A DNA stretch of 53,455 nt from Evernia prunastri (taxonomy: Eukaryota; Ascomycota; Lecanoromycetes; Lecanorales; Parmeliaceae), in NCBI GenBank assembly GCA_003184365.1, contig NKYR01000194.1, positions 1 to 53,455 of the forward strand, written 5' to 3'. A program made the translations under genes and the position numbers. The notes under the pieces were generated by a model, which worked only from the letters and a program-made list of their open reading frames with translations, was not told the origin of the DNA and ran no database searches. This document shows, piece by piece, positions 22,426 through 35,145 of this stretch; position 1 is the first letter of the stretch, and every line of letters begins with the position of its first letter.

Positions 22426-23360
22426 ATATCATCTTTATCTTACTCTTCTATCTCAAAGATCTCTCTTTTAAAAGCTTCTAAGAAATCTATCATCAACGAA
22501 ATTTACACTATAAAAGATTTAATAAATAGAATATTATTTTCTTCAAAAAGAGCTATATTCGATAAAATAATAGAAAACGATATAGAATTTAATTTTTTTT
22601 TTCGAAAACAATTAGAGATTTAATTTAAATAATTTTTCAGACACGAATTCTTTTAGTTAGAAAAATATCGAAGAATATTAGTAATCACACTTAAGTAATT
22701 ACACTCTAGAAGATTAATTATCTTCTTCATCTTCGAGAGTAAATCAAATTATATAAAATATTATATTGCAGATAATATAAGTTATTATTACAAACTTGCA
22801 GTCTTTTTCTAATTCATTAGACTCTTCGAGCTCGTTAAATAATTAAGACTCTTCTAAGTAAATATAATAAGATAATAATAATAAAGGATTTCGTGTCGCG
22901 AATCATGAGTTTTTTTATTTGAATTTAAAAGAATTTTATAATATCGACGATATTATCTTCGCGAGTAAAGAAATAATCTATCGCGAAGTCTATTCTTTCT
23001 ATCGTCGAGTAAAAGATTACGTCGTTATTAAGAAAGAAGACACTATTAAAATTAATCTTTTTATTTATTTTCGTGAGTTTGCTCTTTATTAATAACTTAA
23101 CACTCTTTCTCAAAACGAGAAAGACGCGATAATTTAACTTTTCACTAATCTTAAGAAAATTCTTACTCGTCTATAAAATCGATTTAAGATCTTTATATCT
23201 TCGACTCTAAATTATCCTATTAAAAAAGTATATATTTTTTACGACGTCGTTTAAAGACGAGATTTAACGAGATACGTACAAAGTGTATATAAGAACGTAG
23301 TGCAGACAGAAATTTCCGAAAAACATATTTAAATTACTTAGACTTGAAATTATCTAAATG
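22426..23360. other. AT-rich interval between two inverted family C LTRs
   Basis: No recognisable coding remains. The two LTRs are in opposite orientation and one has its own target duplication, so this is not the interior of one element. Confidence 0.5.
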
Positions 23361-23529
23361 TGTTAGGGACTGGAGTGTAGCTGAATGCATTGATTCCGGT
23401 ATGAACGGAATAATAGCTATGAAGGTCTAATGATGGCAGAAGGCCGATATTTGTGGGCAGGGCCAAGCCGCGCTAGGCCCGATTCGGCCAGGTAGAGGAG
23501 TCATGGTGTTGTGAGCTGGAACCATGACA
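23361..23529. repeat. Family C solo LTR with AAATG target duplication
   Basis: Runs TGTTAGGGACTGG...GGAACCATGACA. AAATG occurs at 23356-23360 and again at 23530-23534, showing a single insertion and loss of the interior by LTR recombination. Confidence 0.88.
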
Positions 23530-23663
23530 AAATGTAAAGATTTAAATAACGATATTATCTCTCACTGCTAATATTACTTTACGTTAATTTATCGAAGATC
23601 TCGATAATCGAAAGAAGCTTTAATATCGTCTTTACGAGAAAAAGAAAAAACTTCAACTTTTTT

Positions 23664-24062
23664 TGACACAGGTGAGAAATAGGCATATATACTAACTATA
23701 TATGTAAGGTGATTAAGTACATATTGCGCGAAGAAGAAGAAGAATCACGAAGTAGGAAGGGAAACCTATGAAGTCTTCTTTTCGCCAAGATCTCATTTCC
23801 GAATTAGGGCAAGCCTCGGAGGCTTNATGTCTTAGACAGTCATACGAACGACGGGAGATTGACACAGGTGAGAAATAGGCATATATACTAACTATATATG
23901 TAAGGTGATTAAGTACGTATTGCGCGAAGAAGAAGAAGAATCACGAAGTAGGAAGGGAAACCTATGAAGTCTTCTTTTCGCCAAGATCTCATTTCCGAAT
24001 TAGGGCAAGCCTCGGAGGCTTTCAAGCTCCGGAGCTTACTGGGCTAAGCTAGAACTATGACA
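23664..24062 (+). mobile_element. Family D LTR element with collapsed interior, TTTTT target duplication
   Basis: A partial LTR (23664-23825, starting TGACACAGGTGAG) ends at an N (23826). Next come 33 bp of other sequence with a purine-rich end (GACGGGAGAT), then a full 203-bp LTR (23860-24062, ending GAACTATGACA). TTTTT lies on both outer flanks. The simplest reading is one inserted retrotransposon whose interior was not assembled and is shown as a single N. Confidence 0.75.
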
Positions 24063-25765
24063 TTTTTAATGTAAAGAACAAAAACGTAATCGAGATCGAA
24101 ATCGATTTTATTAAAAAGATTATAAGCGTAAGCGTAAGCGTAATTAAAAACGAAGTTTTAAAGAAAAGTCTTTATCTAAAGACAAATAAGATACGTATAC
24201 TTTTTATTAATAGTAGTATTCGAAAAATTTATAGCAAAGATCTTTCTTTTTTGAAAATCGATTATATTTCTTTTTTGATTATAAATATTTATTACAATTA
24301 ATGTAAGTTTATTTTTATTATTATTAATCTTCTATTCAATAGTCGCAACAATCACAGACGCAAAATTCTTAGACATTATTAGTAAATCTCGACGTGATTT
24401 CAAGAAACGACTTATCTACGTCAAAGTAATCTCTGATAATCACGATAAAAAACGCTTAATCTACTCAGTCTAAACGATATTCTAATCAGATTTTCTATTC
24501 AAATGCTTAGTTTAATCGATATTTAATTAATCTTACGCGAACGCTTAGTCAGATCGATATTCTTTTTAATCTTCTTATTTAAATCGAAAAGACTATTTTA
24601 ATCGAGAACAACGTTTTTTCTATTTCGCGAGATTAACGTCGTGTCATGGTGCAGCCTCGTCTCGTGCTGATCTCGCCTAGTCTCGTTTAACCTTTACATC
24701 ATCCGCGCATATCGGGTATATGGGAAATGAAGATGTGGGATAAAAGACCGTGCGCCAGCTTCTATTTAGATAGCAGCTGGCCCTGCCCCAGCTTGATTCC
24801 TTGTCTTTCGTCTTGGCCTTTCACCTACGTATAATATAGCCTAGTAATAATGCACATTCTTCGCCAATACCTCGTTCCTTGACACGTTGAAAGTTTATTT
24901 TTAAAACTCTTAGAGCTACTATAGTAATTCTGAGATAAAGTATTCGAAAGAAGCTAAAGCTTTTTATATCGCTTCGACTAATTAGTATTAAAACGTAAAA
25001 TAAAATATATCTTCTGAAAAAAAAGAATACTCTAACTTCAAGAATAAAGAAATAGACGTGAAATTTATCACTATTATTTATCATATAACGATCGATAAGA
25101 TAGAAGAAGAGACTATATATCGTAAGTGTTATAAGCATTTCTCGTCTAATAATTAACTTCACGCGCATATTAAGAAAAAGTCGTATTATTATTTAAAAGA
25201 TTCGAATATCGATTTATTTATTCGTAAGTCGACGAAAATTTTTAAAATTTCTATTTTATTTAAAAAAGCTACTTTCACTCTCGATAATCTTAAATTAATC
25301 GAATTTATAATATCTTCGTGCTTGATTAAAGAAATAATTTTTCGCTTATAATATTATCTTATTGAATTATTGAATTTAAGTCGCTCGACGTCGTTCGAGT
25401 TCGAATATCTCGATACGAACTACTCTATAAGTATAATTAATCGCAACTTTCTTAAAAGATTTATATTTAACTTCTCGATCAATAAATATAAAGCATTAAT
25501 CACGCTTCGCGAAATTAATTCTAATAGATATTTCATCGAAGAATAGTTAAGTTTTTCTTTCTTTATAAGAAAAAGAGGCGTCGAAAAATAAAGTAGTAAT
25601 AATTAAATTTACTCGAGACGTTTATATAGTCGATAACTTGAAAATCAATTTTCTTTTAAATATAAGTATACTCGAATTTAAGAAGATAATTATTAATTTT
25701 TTATAAAAGAAAGTGACTTTCTTTAAGTGCGAAAATATTATAGTATTAGTTTAAGTTATAGTAAG
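24063..25765 (+). pseudogene. RIP-mutated Ty3/gypsy relic: Gag end and aspartic protease
   Basis: From about 25200 a plus frame reads a gypsy-type protease region: a degraded active-site stretch (YSISIINRNFLKRF), then LREINSNRY and further strand motifs, with TAG/TAA stops. Pol continues after the inserted family B element at 25766-27141. Upstream, 24100-24640 is AT-rich with a possible zinc-knuckle remnant near 24280. A family B-related LTR interrupts it at 24642-24884. Confidence 0.65.
24642..24884 (+). repeat. Family B-like solo LTR, third subtype (243 bp)
   Basis: Runs TGTCATGGTGCAGCC...CTCGTTCCTTGACA, sharing its ends and a TCTTTCGTCTTGGCCTTT core with family B. Flanks are CGTCG (24637-24641) and CGTTG (24885-24889): a 5-bp duplication with one C/T difference. 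Confidence 0.8.
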
Positions 25766-27141
25766 TGTCAGGGAACGAGGCTTGATAAGAGGAATCTCAT
25801 TCTCTATGGCTAGGACTAGGTAGAATTCCAAGACGAAAGATGAGGAAACAAGAAAGAACGGGGGATGCGAGCAGCCCTTAAGGGGCTGTCGCCTAGATCG
25901 TCGGCTATCGCATAGATTAACCTGACTAGACTGAGATCCACACCATGACAGTAGCTCCCCCTTCAAAGGCTGAGCTCCTGCGAAGCAGACAAAGGATGTA
26001 GACAAGGCGAAGGTAAAGACGAAGGCGGAGACAAGGCGAGGGCGGAGGCGAAGACTAAGCGCGGCGAGCAAGCGAGGCGAGAAAGGCGAAAACTGGACGA
26101 GACACAGGCGAAGATTAGGCGGGCGAGAGGAGGATTAGACGAAGGACGAACGCGAGGCGAGACCGGAGACGAAGGCGAAGGCGAAGGCGATGGCGAAGGC
26201 GAAGGCTAGAAGAAAGAAATCCAAAAAAAAAAATTCTTGTCAGGTTCGACCCTTTCACAGACCATAGATACATACGTATCTAGGGTCTTGGTCAAATGGC
26301 CGACGAGTATCCTTTGCGGCTACCGCATGTACGTATGTAGGCTACACTCTTCGTAGTATAGATACCGACATACTAGCATGCTACCGCATATGCCTATGGG
26401 ACCATACTCATCGCAGCATGGATACCGACATTCCCTTCGGTATAGGAGGAGGTATGCTACTCTCCTCACTCCCCATAGTATCCCCCCTTTTAGGTGGCTG
26501 GTCCCCAGCCACAAAAANAGATCAGGAAACAAGAAAGAACGGGGGATGCGAGCAGCCCTTAAGGGGCTGTCGCCTAGATCGTCGGCTATCGCATAGATTA
26601 ACCTGACTAGACTNNNNNNNNNNNNNNNNNNNNNACGAACGCGAGGCGAGACCGGAGACGAAGGCGAAGGCGAAGGCGATGGCGAAGGCGAAGGCTAGAA
26701 GAAAGAAATCCAAAAAAAAAAATTCTTGTCAGGTTCGACCCTTTCACAGACCATAGATACATACGTATCTAGGGTCTTGGTCAAATGGCCGACGAGTATC
26801 CTTTGCGGCTACCGCATGTACGTATGTAGGCTACACTCTTCGTAGTATAGATACCGACNAAGGATACCAGCGTCGAGACCTGAAAGGATTTCAGCATCTT
26901 CGAGATTTGGTTTTCTACGCGTAGAAGCGTTAAACCGGTTGTTCGATCTTTCGTAATGTCAGGGAACGAGGCTTGATAAGAGGAATCTCATTCTCTATGG
27001 CTAGGACTAGGTAGAATTCCAAGACGAAAGATGAGGAAACAAGAAAGAACGGGGGATGCGAGCAGCCCTTAAGGGGCTGTCGCCTAGATCGTCGGCTATC
27101 GCATAGATTAACCTGACTAGACTGAGATCCACACCATGACA
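25766..27141 (-). mobile_element. Family B LTR element inserted into a RIP-mutated gypsy, GTAAG target duplication
   Basis: LTRs 25766-25950 and 26957-27141 read as identical, and GTAAG flanks the whole insertion (25761-25765, 27142-27146). The purine tract GAAGGGGGAGCTAC next to the LTR at 25950 gives minus orientation. The interior carries GGCGAAGGCGAA-type repeats and no Gag or Pol. It is disturbed by joins: N at 26518, 21 N at 26614-26634, N at 26859. Bases 26146-26369 and 26635-26858 are the same sequence, and 26520-26613 is a stray LTR piece. The host gypsy frame resumes at 27147. Confidence 0.85.
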
Positions 27142-27146
27142 GTAAG

Positions 27147-29640
27147 AGATAATGTGAAAATTCGACGAACTATGAGAATAGAACGACGTGAAGTTATTTC
27201 TTCTCGAATTATCGATATTATTATTATATTCTTGCGAAAAAAAGATTTATTATTAGATCGAAACTTTCTCTTCGAGTCGAAAATAAATAAAATCTATACT
27301 TATCTCATTAATGTAAACTTCAATTTCGTCTTAATTCGAAACGATAGTATTTCTTCTCTTATTATATTACGATATTATAGAATCGATTTTATGATTGAGT
27401 TCGAAGTTAAAGAGAAATACTCTATATAGATAGAGAATTATTCGCTAATAGCAAAGTCTTTCGAGAAGAACAAGTTTGAATTTTCGAGTATTATCGATCT
27501 CGTCGCTTTGAAAGTAATGATTAATTACGTCTTAAAGACTTAATTCTTAAATAATATTACAATCTACGAACATTCGAAGTACGTAAAAGTTATAAAGCGA
27601 ATTTTTGAGAAATATTCGCGAATCTAAGAAAATATTAAAAATATTATTGATCTATCGAAAGCTAAATAACTATAGATATCTATTATTACGAATTAATAGA
27701 CTTTCTTCGCTAAGCTTGAAAATAAAGTCTACTCTCTTAACTCGAAGACACGTAAACTCGTCGATAAAAAATTCGATAAGATACACGCTTAAGAAAAAAT
27801 GAGTTAAATCGAGAATTTTATATTCTTTATCTTTTCTGTCTTCGTAATATATAAAACGATTTATATAAAATTTAAGAAAATTTCGACGCGAAAAGAAAGA
27901 GTGATAGTTAATATTAGAGAATTAAATAAGATTATAGTATTTGATAGTTATTCACTTTCTTTGCAGAACGATATCGTTACGACGATATAAGATTATATTT
28001 TAATAAGCGTGATCGACTGTAGTAAATAATTTTATCTCTTTCTCGTAAAGAAGAATTATAGATAGAGATTTATCGTGATTTTTAATCGAGAATCTAAGCA
28101 TTTTAATATCGCGATTATAAATTTTAAGAACTTAGTATTATACGTATAGAGAAAATTAAACGAATTTCTTCGTCTCTATCAACATTTGGTCAGATATTAT
28201 ATCGATAATATAATAATTTTCTCTCGTATCGCTAAGAAGCACTTCAATTATCTTAAAATTATTTTTTAACTCTTTTTTAAGCTAAAGATTATTCTTAAGC
28301 TTAAGAAATCGTATTTAAATTATTCTTCGATTATCTTACTAGAATAAAAAGTGAATAAGTTTAAATTTATTACTATAAAAGAAAGAGTCTTCGTTATTAA
28401 AGAAATAAAAATTTCGAATACTTTAAAAACGCTCGAGATTTATATAAAAATAACGAACTAACTACGTAAGAACGTGAAATACTTCGCTTAAATCTTCGAG
28501 TTTTTATAGCGTTTAAAGATTAAGTTATTAAAGCGTTCGTCTATCTAAAAAAAACGATTACGAAAAAATTACTTTAGAATAACGATTATTATGTTTATAA
28601 AAGAGAAAGTCAAAGCTTTTAATCTTCTGTAAAAGATATTAATTATCGAGATTTATCTTTATTATTACGATTTTAATCGATAGCTATACGTAAATTTAAA
28701 TAAATTTAAGAAGTATAAATTCGAAGTTATAATTTATTACGTACTCGAAAATTCTAAAGAAATTTTTTCGAGAATTAATATTTAGTCGATTTTATTCTTA
28801 TTTAAGCTTTTTAATTTCGCTAAAATGAGATATTAATTAATTAAGTTTAAGATAACTACGCTAACTTAAATTCTAAAGAACAAATTTTATATACTTAGTC
28901 AACGAGTAGAAAGAAAGATAATTATTTTCACGAATTATTCTATTATTACGAATATTACACGATAGATTACTCTTTTTTTCTCGTCTTCTAATCGAATAAA
29001 TCTTTATTTAATTCGTGCGTCGTAGTATATTTCGCAGTTTGATTTAAATATACGCTGAAGATCGAAAAAGCAAAACGTCGTATTAAATATTTTATTTAGA
29101 CTTTTGAAGAAGCGAGAGAAGAAGTTCGACTTCGATAAAGAAGTACTCGACGATATCTTCGTATATAATCTTATTTGAATTAAGATATTAAAAGATTATC
29201 GCGATAAGTTAAAAGCTATTTATGTTAATAATTAAATTTAATTAAAAATTATAAATATCTTAAAGAGAGAAAAGAAAAAGCTTTTAAAGAAGAATAAGTT
29301 AATCGAGTTAATAAAGATTTTCAACGTTTAGTTTATACTTCGAAGAGATTTGATTTATTATGAAAACGTACGTAATAGACGAGAACGTCTATATATTTCT
29401 CGGTCGATGAAGCAAAAAATATTCGAACTTACGTATAATAATTATAATTATGAAGATTTTCAACGTACGTACGAGCGAGTCGTGAAAATCTACTATATTA
29501 GATATTTTACTCGTCGTCTAAAATAGTATATTATTCACTATCTCGAGTGTCAAATCAATTAGATTATAAGATATATATTCTACGAAATTATAAAGTCGAT
29601 CGTTATCTCAGCTCTAATCTTTCACACGATCTACATTAAT
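27147..29640 (+). pseudogene. RIP-mutated Ty3/gypsy Pol: reverse transcriptase, RNase H, integrase
   Basis: Continues the protease relic upstream of the inserted element. The plus frame near 27920-28260 shows RT sequence (DSYSLSLQNDIV, SVIDC, a YIDNIIIFSR catalytic box in place of YIDDIVIFS). RNase H-like sequence (EIYLYYYDFNR.LYVNLNKFKKY) lies near 28640-28720 and integrase zinc-binding sequence (ECxIN end) near 29330-29560. Stops are TAA, TAG and TGA where Gln, Arg or Trp codons are expected, which is the RIP signature. No function remains. Confidence 0.8.
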
Positions 29641-31320
29641 TTTATTTTTACTCTATTAATATTGATAAATAAATTTAACACAATAATAAGTATTAGAGCG
29701 TAGGTCGCTGGCGGTGAGCTGACGGCTATAGGCTATACAAAAGACGTAGTATCGTTACAAGTATAATAGGCTTGATTGTAGAAACTAATTTTTAAGAAGA
29801 TCTAAAAATCTGAGAGCAGGCTCGATATACGTAGACTCGCCAAGTTCTCTGAAACAGATACGTCATATTCGCGATCTTCGATCTTTCGCAAGGTTCGAAA
29901 GAATAACGATGTCAAAAAGAGTCGCTAAGATGACGATATTTCGATATCTGATGACAATATCAAGTATAGTCGTTCAGCAGACGACTGATATACTATGATT
30001 TAACAAGTGTCTTTCCTTCTAAATCCTGCTCCTCAGACGTCTAAGAAAGTAATATTTATTAAAAACCTCAAAACTTCTAAAGAGAAAAGGAAAAGAGTTA
30101 TCGGAACGCTTATTAAAAAATCTCAAATTTCAGTGAGAAAGGAAAAAGAGTTATTTAGAACGCTGACGCTTCTGTGACGGAACTTGCCAAGAAATAATAT
30201 CCGCGCTTGCCGCGCCATTGCGACGATATGATAATATTCATTCATTCACACTATGTTAAAGACTCTATAATAGAGTTTCTTGCAGAATGATGATAATGCA
30301 ATATTAATCTCGCAGCTGACGATTGACATATCTGAGTTAGATTGTTTCGCTCTTTGCTGTAATAGGGATAATTTCTTTCTGTAAACGTCGCGTAGATATC
30401 GCGATCTTTGTTTGTTAATATAAGTGAAAGCATTGAGGAGATGAAGTGTAATAATAGTGTAGCTGTAGGTTCTCGAGTAGACGTAAAGTTAATACAAAGT
30501 TGTGGTTTTCTTTGTTATGAACGGGCTAAAGTAGATTTTCTTTTAATGAAGATAAACAACAAATTTTGAATGACGATATCTCGTCGACGCGAAACGCGGT
30601 TGTGCGAGACGACGTGTTTGTTATTAAAAGAATTTTTCTTTCCTCTCAACTTTCTTCTCTTTGTAATTTCTTTAATCTCTTTTGTGAATACTTGATTTTC
30701 GTTTTACAACGCTGCTCTAATGTCATGCTAACTGTGTTATAATTTCTATCGCACACACACACTCTCTCTCTTACTCTCTTATTTATAAATGTCGATATAA
30801 CTTCGCTATAGCGCAAATAAACGCGTCTGCTGACCGCATTAGAGCATTATCACAATTACAACAACAATAAGAACAAGAACAAGAATAAGAACAAGTAAGT
30901 CTACAGTCACCTCTTAGACATAACTGAGCATTATTGATCTCATCACCATCTGCTTTATTACTTTCATTGCTGTTTGTTAATTATTATTTCGTTATCGCGT
31001 CGATAAATTTTGCTTATACTTTGTTGTTGTTCTACATTTGTTTTTATCGCGCCGATATTGTTTGATTGTTTTCAATTGCTTATCTATCAATTGTCATTTC
31101 GTTATCGCATCGATAACGATTTTCCAAGTTTTCACTTTTCGTCGTTTCGATGACTAACAGATTCTTAGTGTCTTATCTGTCATATCGTATCTGCTTTTGC
31201 ATTGAAAACGACGATTATATTAGAGATAAGCATTTCTTCTATCGTTTCTGTAAAAAAAATCATCGCGAAATTTCTCGCTGTCATGAAATTTCATCTCATT
31301 TATATAATAAATTGTGAAAG
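29641..31320. other. Mixed-composition region, no supported gene
   Basis: Less AT-rich than its neighbours. Contains CT/AC simple sequence (30750-30780) and an AAGAAC/AAGAAT run (30866-30896). Some of it may be the LTR and 3' end of the plus-strand gypsy relic: the hexamer TTAGAG recurs near 29690 and 30840. LTR borders could not be placed. Confidence 0.4.
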
Positions 31321-31322
31321 TT

Positions 31323-31692
31323 AATGCGTAAGCGAGCTCGCGTCGAGTAATTTCATAAAGTTCAAAAATATCGAGCAGATATCGATAAAAAGATCACTCA
31401 ATGGCGTAAGGCTTAGAGTAAAACGGTGGCTATCGCTACGGCGACGATTATCGTGATTATTAATTTGTAGATCGAGCTTACGACGATAAAGCAGCGCGTG
31501 AAGGAGTTGAAATGAATCAACGGACTTCAGTAGAAGGAGCTCGAGAGTCTTTATTAGCACGAGCGTGAGCTCGCTTGAACTATCGAGTCTCTCTTAGAGA
31601 ACTTGAGTAATTTTGAGAATGAGAAGAACGACGACGATGCATCGTCGAATGCTTAGACATTCGACTCTGCGGAGTCGATCGACTTATCGTAA
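31323..31692 (+). pseudogene. Decayed coiled-coil ORF, possibly retroelement-derived
   Basis: Starting at the ATG at 31323, one plus frame gives a charged, helix-prone sequence (HKVQKYRADIDKKITQWRKA, TTIKQRVKELK). It is interrupted by several stops that are TAA, TAG or TGA, each explainable by C-to-T change of CAA, CAG or CGA. No family was recognised. Confidence 0.35.
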
Positions 31693-32224
31693 ATTATGAT
31701 AAAAAAAAATTGAATAACGATCTTCTGTTTATAGCAGCGCGGGTATATCGATTATTAGACAGTCTTATGATTGTTTTGAATATAATCATGTCTAAATTAA
31801 TAGCACGTACTCTGATGCGATAAATCTTTATGTTAGCGTCACAATTTTTAGATAGTTATACAATAACATTAATTTCACTTAAGTTTTATCGCAGTAAGTA
31901 ATTAAACGTACGATTAAGATATAAGTATATCTCTAAGCATTTGACTAGCTCAGTTGATCTTTATGATCTATTTCGTCGTCTTCGCTTGCTCGTCGAGGGT
32001 TCTTGACGTGGTTCTTCAAGCTCTTTGATGATAAAAGACTTAACGCTTTTAGACTGCTTTCGTCGATTGTTCGTCTGTAAATTATAGGCTTAAATCAAAT
32101 CGCGTGTATTATTAAGCTCTTTATTTGACAGTTATTAATTGTATTCTTTATCTCAGTCGGTTTATTTAATCTTATATCAGACGTCTTCTCTTATTCAAAT
32201 CTTGTCGATGATTTCTTTAATCTT

Positions 32225-33943
32225 TCAAAGTTTATCATTATCGATTAGCTCGAAAACTTGCATAAAAATATTCGATATCTCACCGCACTCGCGTAGGTGA
32301 TAAGATTCTAGCAATGATATATGAAAGGTATTATAAATACGATAAGACTCGAATAGCAATAGACGATACGTCTGCGTTTCGATCTTGTTCGTAATTTTGA
32401 AGAATCTCACAAACTTGTAAGTTAACTTCTTACTTGAACGTTTCTGCTTGAGATTTTTAGTCGCTAGCATAATCAATTCTTTTATCTTATAAATCTAAGG
32501 CTTATAATGTTTATTATACTGCTTGATTTAGACATCGATGACGCTTCGTAGACGATCATCAATCTCGTTTCTCAGTGCTTGCAACTGTTTCACTCTTTGA
32601 TTTACAGTGAATATCTTTCTCTCTGTGAAATCGTTCTCGATTTTTCAGCGAATTTCGGAGTGATATCCATATATGAGAAAAAACGGCGTCGTTTCGATAG
32701 CGAAATGTCAGCTGTTTATGTATACAAACTCTGCCATCGACAAGAATTTAACTTAGTTTATTTGTTTATCATTGATAAACACATGTAAAAAGTGTTTTAA
32801 TACTTAATTTTGACGCTTCGTTTATTCGTCTGTTTGCGAGTGAAAAGCAATACTCAGACGTCGTCGAATCTTAAAATAAAAACAGACGATTAATTAGAAG
32901 ATATTGATAAATACAGAGTCTCTATCGCTAATAATATCGTCAGATATATCATAGCAATATACTATTTCGAAATGAAAAACTTCCGTTTGCTCCGCGACAT
33001 CGATTGTGACTGAGAGACAGATATATATCTTATCATTTTGATGAATCGATCTACTACTACAAGTATAGTATCGTTAATTATATTCTTATACTTACTCGAT
33101 AATAGATCGATGATGAAGTTCATAGAAATTTTCTTTCAAGGTTTTATTGAAATCGATAGAGAATTCAGCTCGCCATAGGACCGATGTCGCGATGACTTGA
33201 TTCGTTGACATATATTGTACGATCTGCAGTACTCGATAATCTACTTTAGACTATCGTCTCAATGATATTTTCGGATAAGTAGCTTATGCGTTTTTGCAGC
33301 GCCGAAATAATCTGCTAGAAGATCATAATAACATCTTTTAATAAGCTCTTTTCTCAAGATCTTATTCTTTAAAATATAAAGATCGTTATTGAACTTTAAT
33401 AGTCTCTCAGAGTTTCAAGTTTATGTCTTACTGCGAGTTCGACAACGCTTAGACGACGAATCCGCATTAGTCTTAAAAGAATTAATCTAATTATTATGAG
33501 CTTGCAGTTTTGTTATCAATGACTTCATTCATCGCTATAACTTATCATAAGTAGTTTCGGACACGTGTCGAATCTCCTTTCTTGAAATGATTATCTTAAG
33601 ATCTGCAATTTGAAAAGCAAACGATATCGCTGCGATTATCTTCTTGTCTCGTTTCGATAATTCGTCGTTAATTTAAAATGTAAGCTTATTTTGCAAAATT
33701 GATAGCAATTTGATATTCAGCGATAAAATCTTCTCGTAATCAGAGCGGCGCGATGGCGTATCGACAGGATTTAATTTATCTGCCCGATGGAAAATTTCGA
33801 AGTCATAGACAGCTAATTTCAGCGCTCATCGAGTCTGTCTGGAATTCAGCTCCTTTTGCTTCATGAATCTCTTAAGATTATTATAATCCGTTCAAATTTC
33901 AATGCAATGAACACTATCCTTCAGATAATAACGTTATTGTTTC
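32225..33943 (-). pseudogene. Ty3/gypsy relic on minus strand: RNase H, integrase, C-terminal domain
   Basis: Reading downward from 33910: RNase H end (FMKQKELNSRQTR, then FEIFHRADKLNPVDTPSRR). Near 33400-33160 is the integrase zinc-binding region (DYFGAAKTHKLL, then YCRSYNICQRIKSSRHR) with TGA in place of Trp and TAG in place of Gln. At 32476-32225 an open stretch gives the integrase C-terminus (KNLKQKRSSKKL, AYR-like core, NTFHISLLESYH). A family D LTR is inserted at the upstream end. It is less eroded than the plus-strand gypsy. Confidence 0.8.
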
Positions 33944-34146
33944 TGTCATAGTTCTAGCTTAGCCCAGTAAGTCCCGGAGCTTGAAAGCCTCCGAGGCTTG
34001 CCCTAATTGGGAAATGAGATCTTGGCGCGAAGAAGTCTTCATAGGTTTCCCTTCCTACTTCGTGATTCTTCTTCTTGTTCGCGCAATATGTACTTAATCA
34101 CCTTACATATATAGTTAGTATATATGCCTATTTCTCACCTGTATCA
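33944..34146 (-). repeat. Family D LTR (203 bp) inside the gypsy relic
   Basis: Reverse complement of the LTR at 23860-24062, running TGTCATAGTTCTAGC...CACCTGTATCA. GC content is normal against an AT-rich background. Flanks GTTTC and GTGAT do not give a clear target duplication. Confidence 0.8.
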
Positions 34147-34534
34147 GTGATTACTCTATGCAATTCTTTGTTCACACCTACATATGCTATATTGTAGACA
34201 CATCGAAATATCGCGATTATCATCATAAAAAAATCAGCATTCGATTTCGTAAGGCTAGCCCTACGATCTCGCGTCTGTTATAACTATATTCAATAGTTCA
34301 CTCAGCAGCTCAAAACGATATATAGCGAACTTCATCTCTTGCTCAGCCTCTTTCTCATTCGGACTATCATCGTCGATACTATCGATATTATCACTCTCGT
34401 CTTTTAGAGCTGAGATATCGTCGTTGCGATAAAAGATTGCGAAGTTGAAGAAGAAGATTACGTCGCTAAAAGAACATAAGACGCTTTAAAAGAATATGAG
34501 AGACGTTTTAATGAAGAAGTTTCGAGACGATAGA

Positions 34535-34759
34535 TGTTACGGACGTACCCTAGCTGTCAGGTACAAAGGGAGTGTTTATGGCTATGTGTCAGGCACATAG
34601 AGTATTTATTGGTCATTGACACATTCTCATTATCACATAGGCTAGCGGGGATTCTTCCTAGTATTTAAGCGCTCTTCTCCTGTGTACATATTCGCTCTTT
34701 ATCTAGTTGTCTTATTCAATTTACCCCCATTAGACTTGACTCTGGGCACGGTTCTGACA
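34535..34759 (+). repeat. Family A solo LTR with ATAGA target duplication
   Basis: 225 bp from TGTTACGGACGTACC to CACGGTTCTGACA. ATAGA at 34530-34534 and 34760-34764 marks a clean insertion. Confidence 0.9.
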
Positions 34760-34878
34760 ATAGAAAGCAGTTAAAGCGAGATATAAAATCGCTTAAAGAG
34801 GAAGTCGTAAAGCTAAAGAATATAATTTCGGCTATATAGAAGCTGATAATTGAATTGAGTGATAAGACGGGCGTCTTT

Positions 34879-35145
34879 TGTAACGGGGTCTAGGCATGCG
34901 TGACTGAGCAACTCGTATATTGGTTACTAGATAGACTGAATCCTAAGGAACCCAAGTGGGAATCCTCAGAGGCAGCATATTTAGCAGGGGAGAGTACACC
35001 CCCATGCCAAGCAAACTTACTATGCGACTGCTATAGCCGCACAGCTGCACCAGAGGGATAGTCTCCCGGATCTGGCCTAGATGTATGTTGGATTCCTAGA
35101 CTTCTAACAGGCCGCCTCATGCCTAGAGACCTCATGGCCCTTACA
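34879..35145. repeat. Solo LTR-like repeat, family H (267 bp)
   Basis: A GC-normal block bounded by TGTAACGGGGTC and ATGGCCCTTACA, set in AT-rich DNA. It has TG...CA ends but no matching 5-bp flanks (TCTTT and ATAAT). Single copy in the window, so the call rests on ends and composition. Confidence 0.5.

Noticed and set aside
22257..23529. A single transposon with ~170-bp terminal inverted repeats
   Set aside because: The right copy has its own AAATG duplication, and both are full LTRs found alone elsewhere; they are independent insertions.
30250..30433. Small minus ORF in the mixed-composition region
   Set aside because: 60 codons, no domain, background length for this composition.
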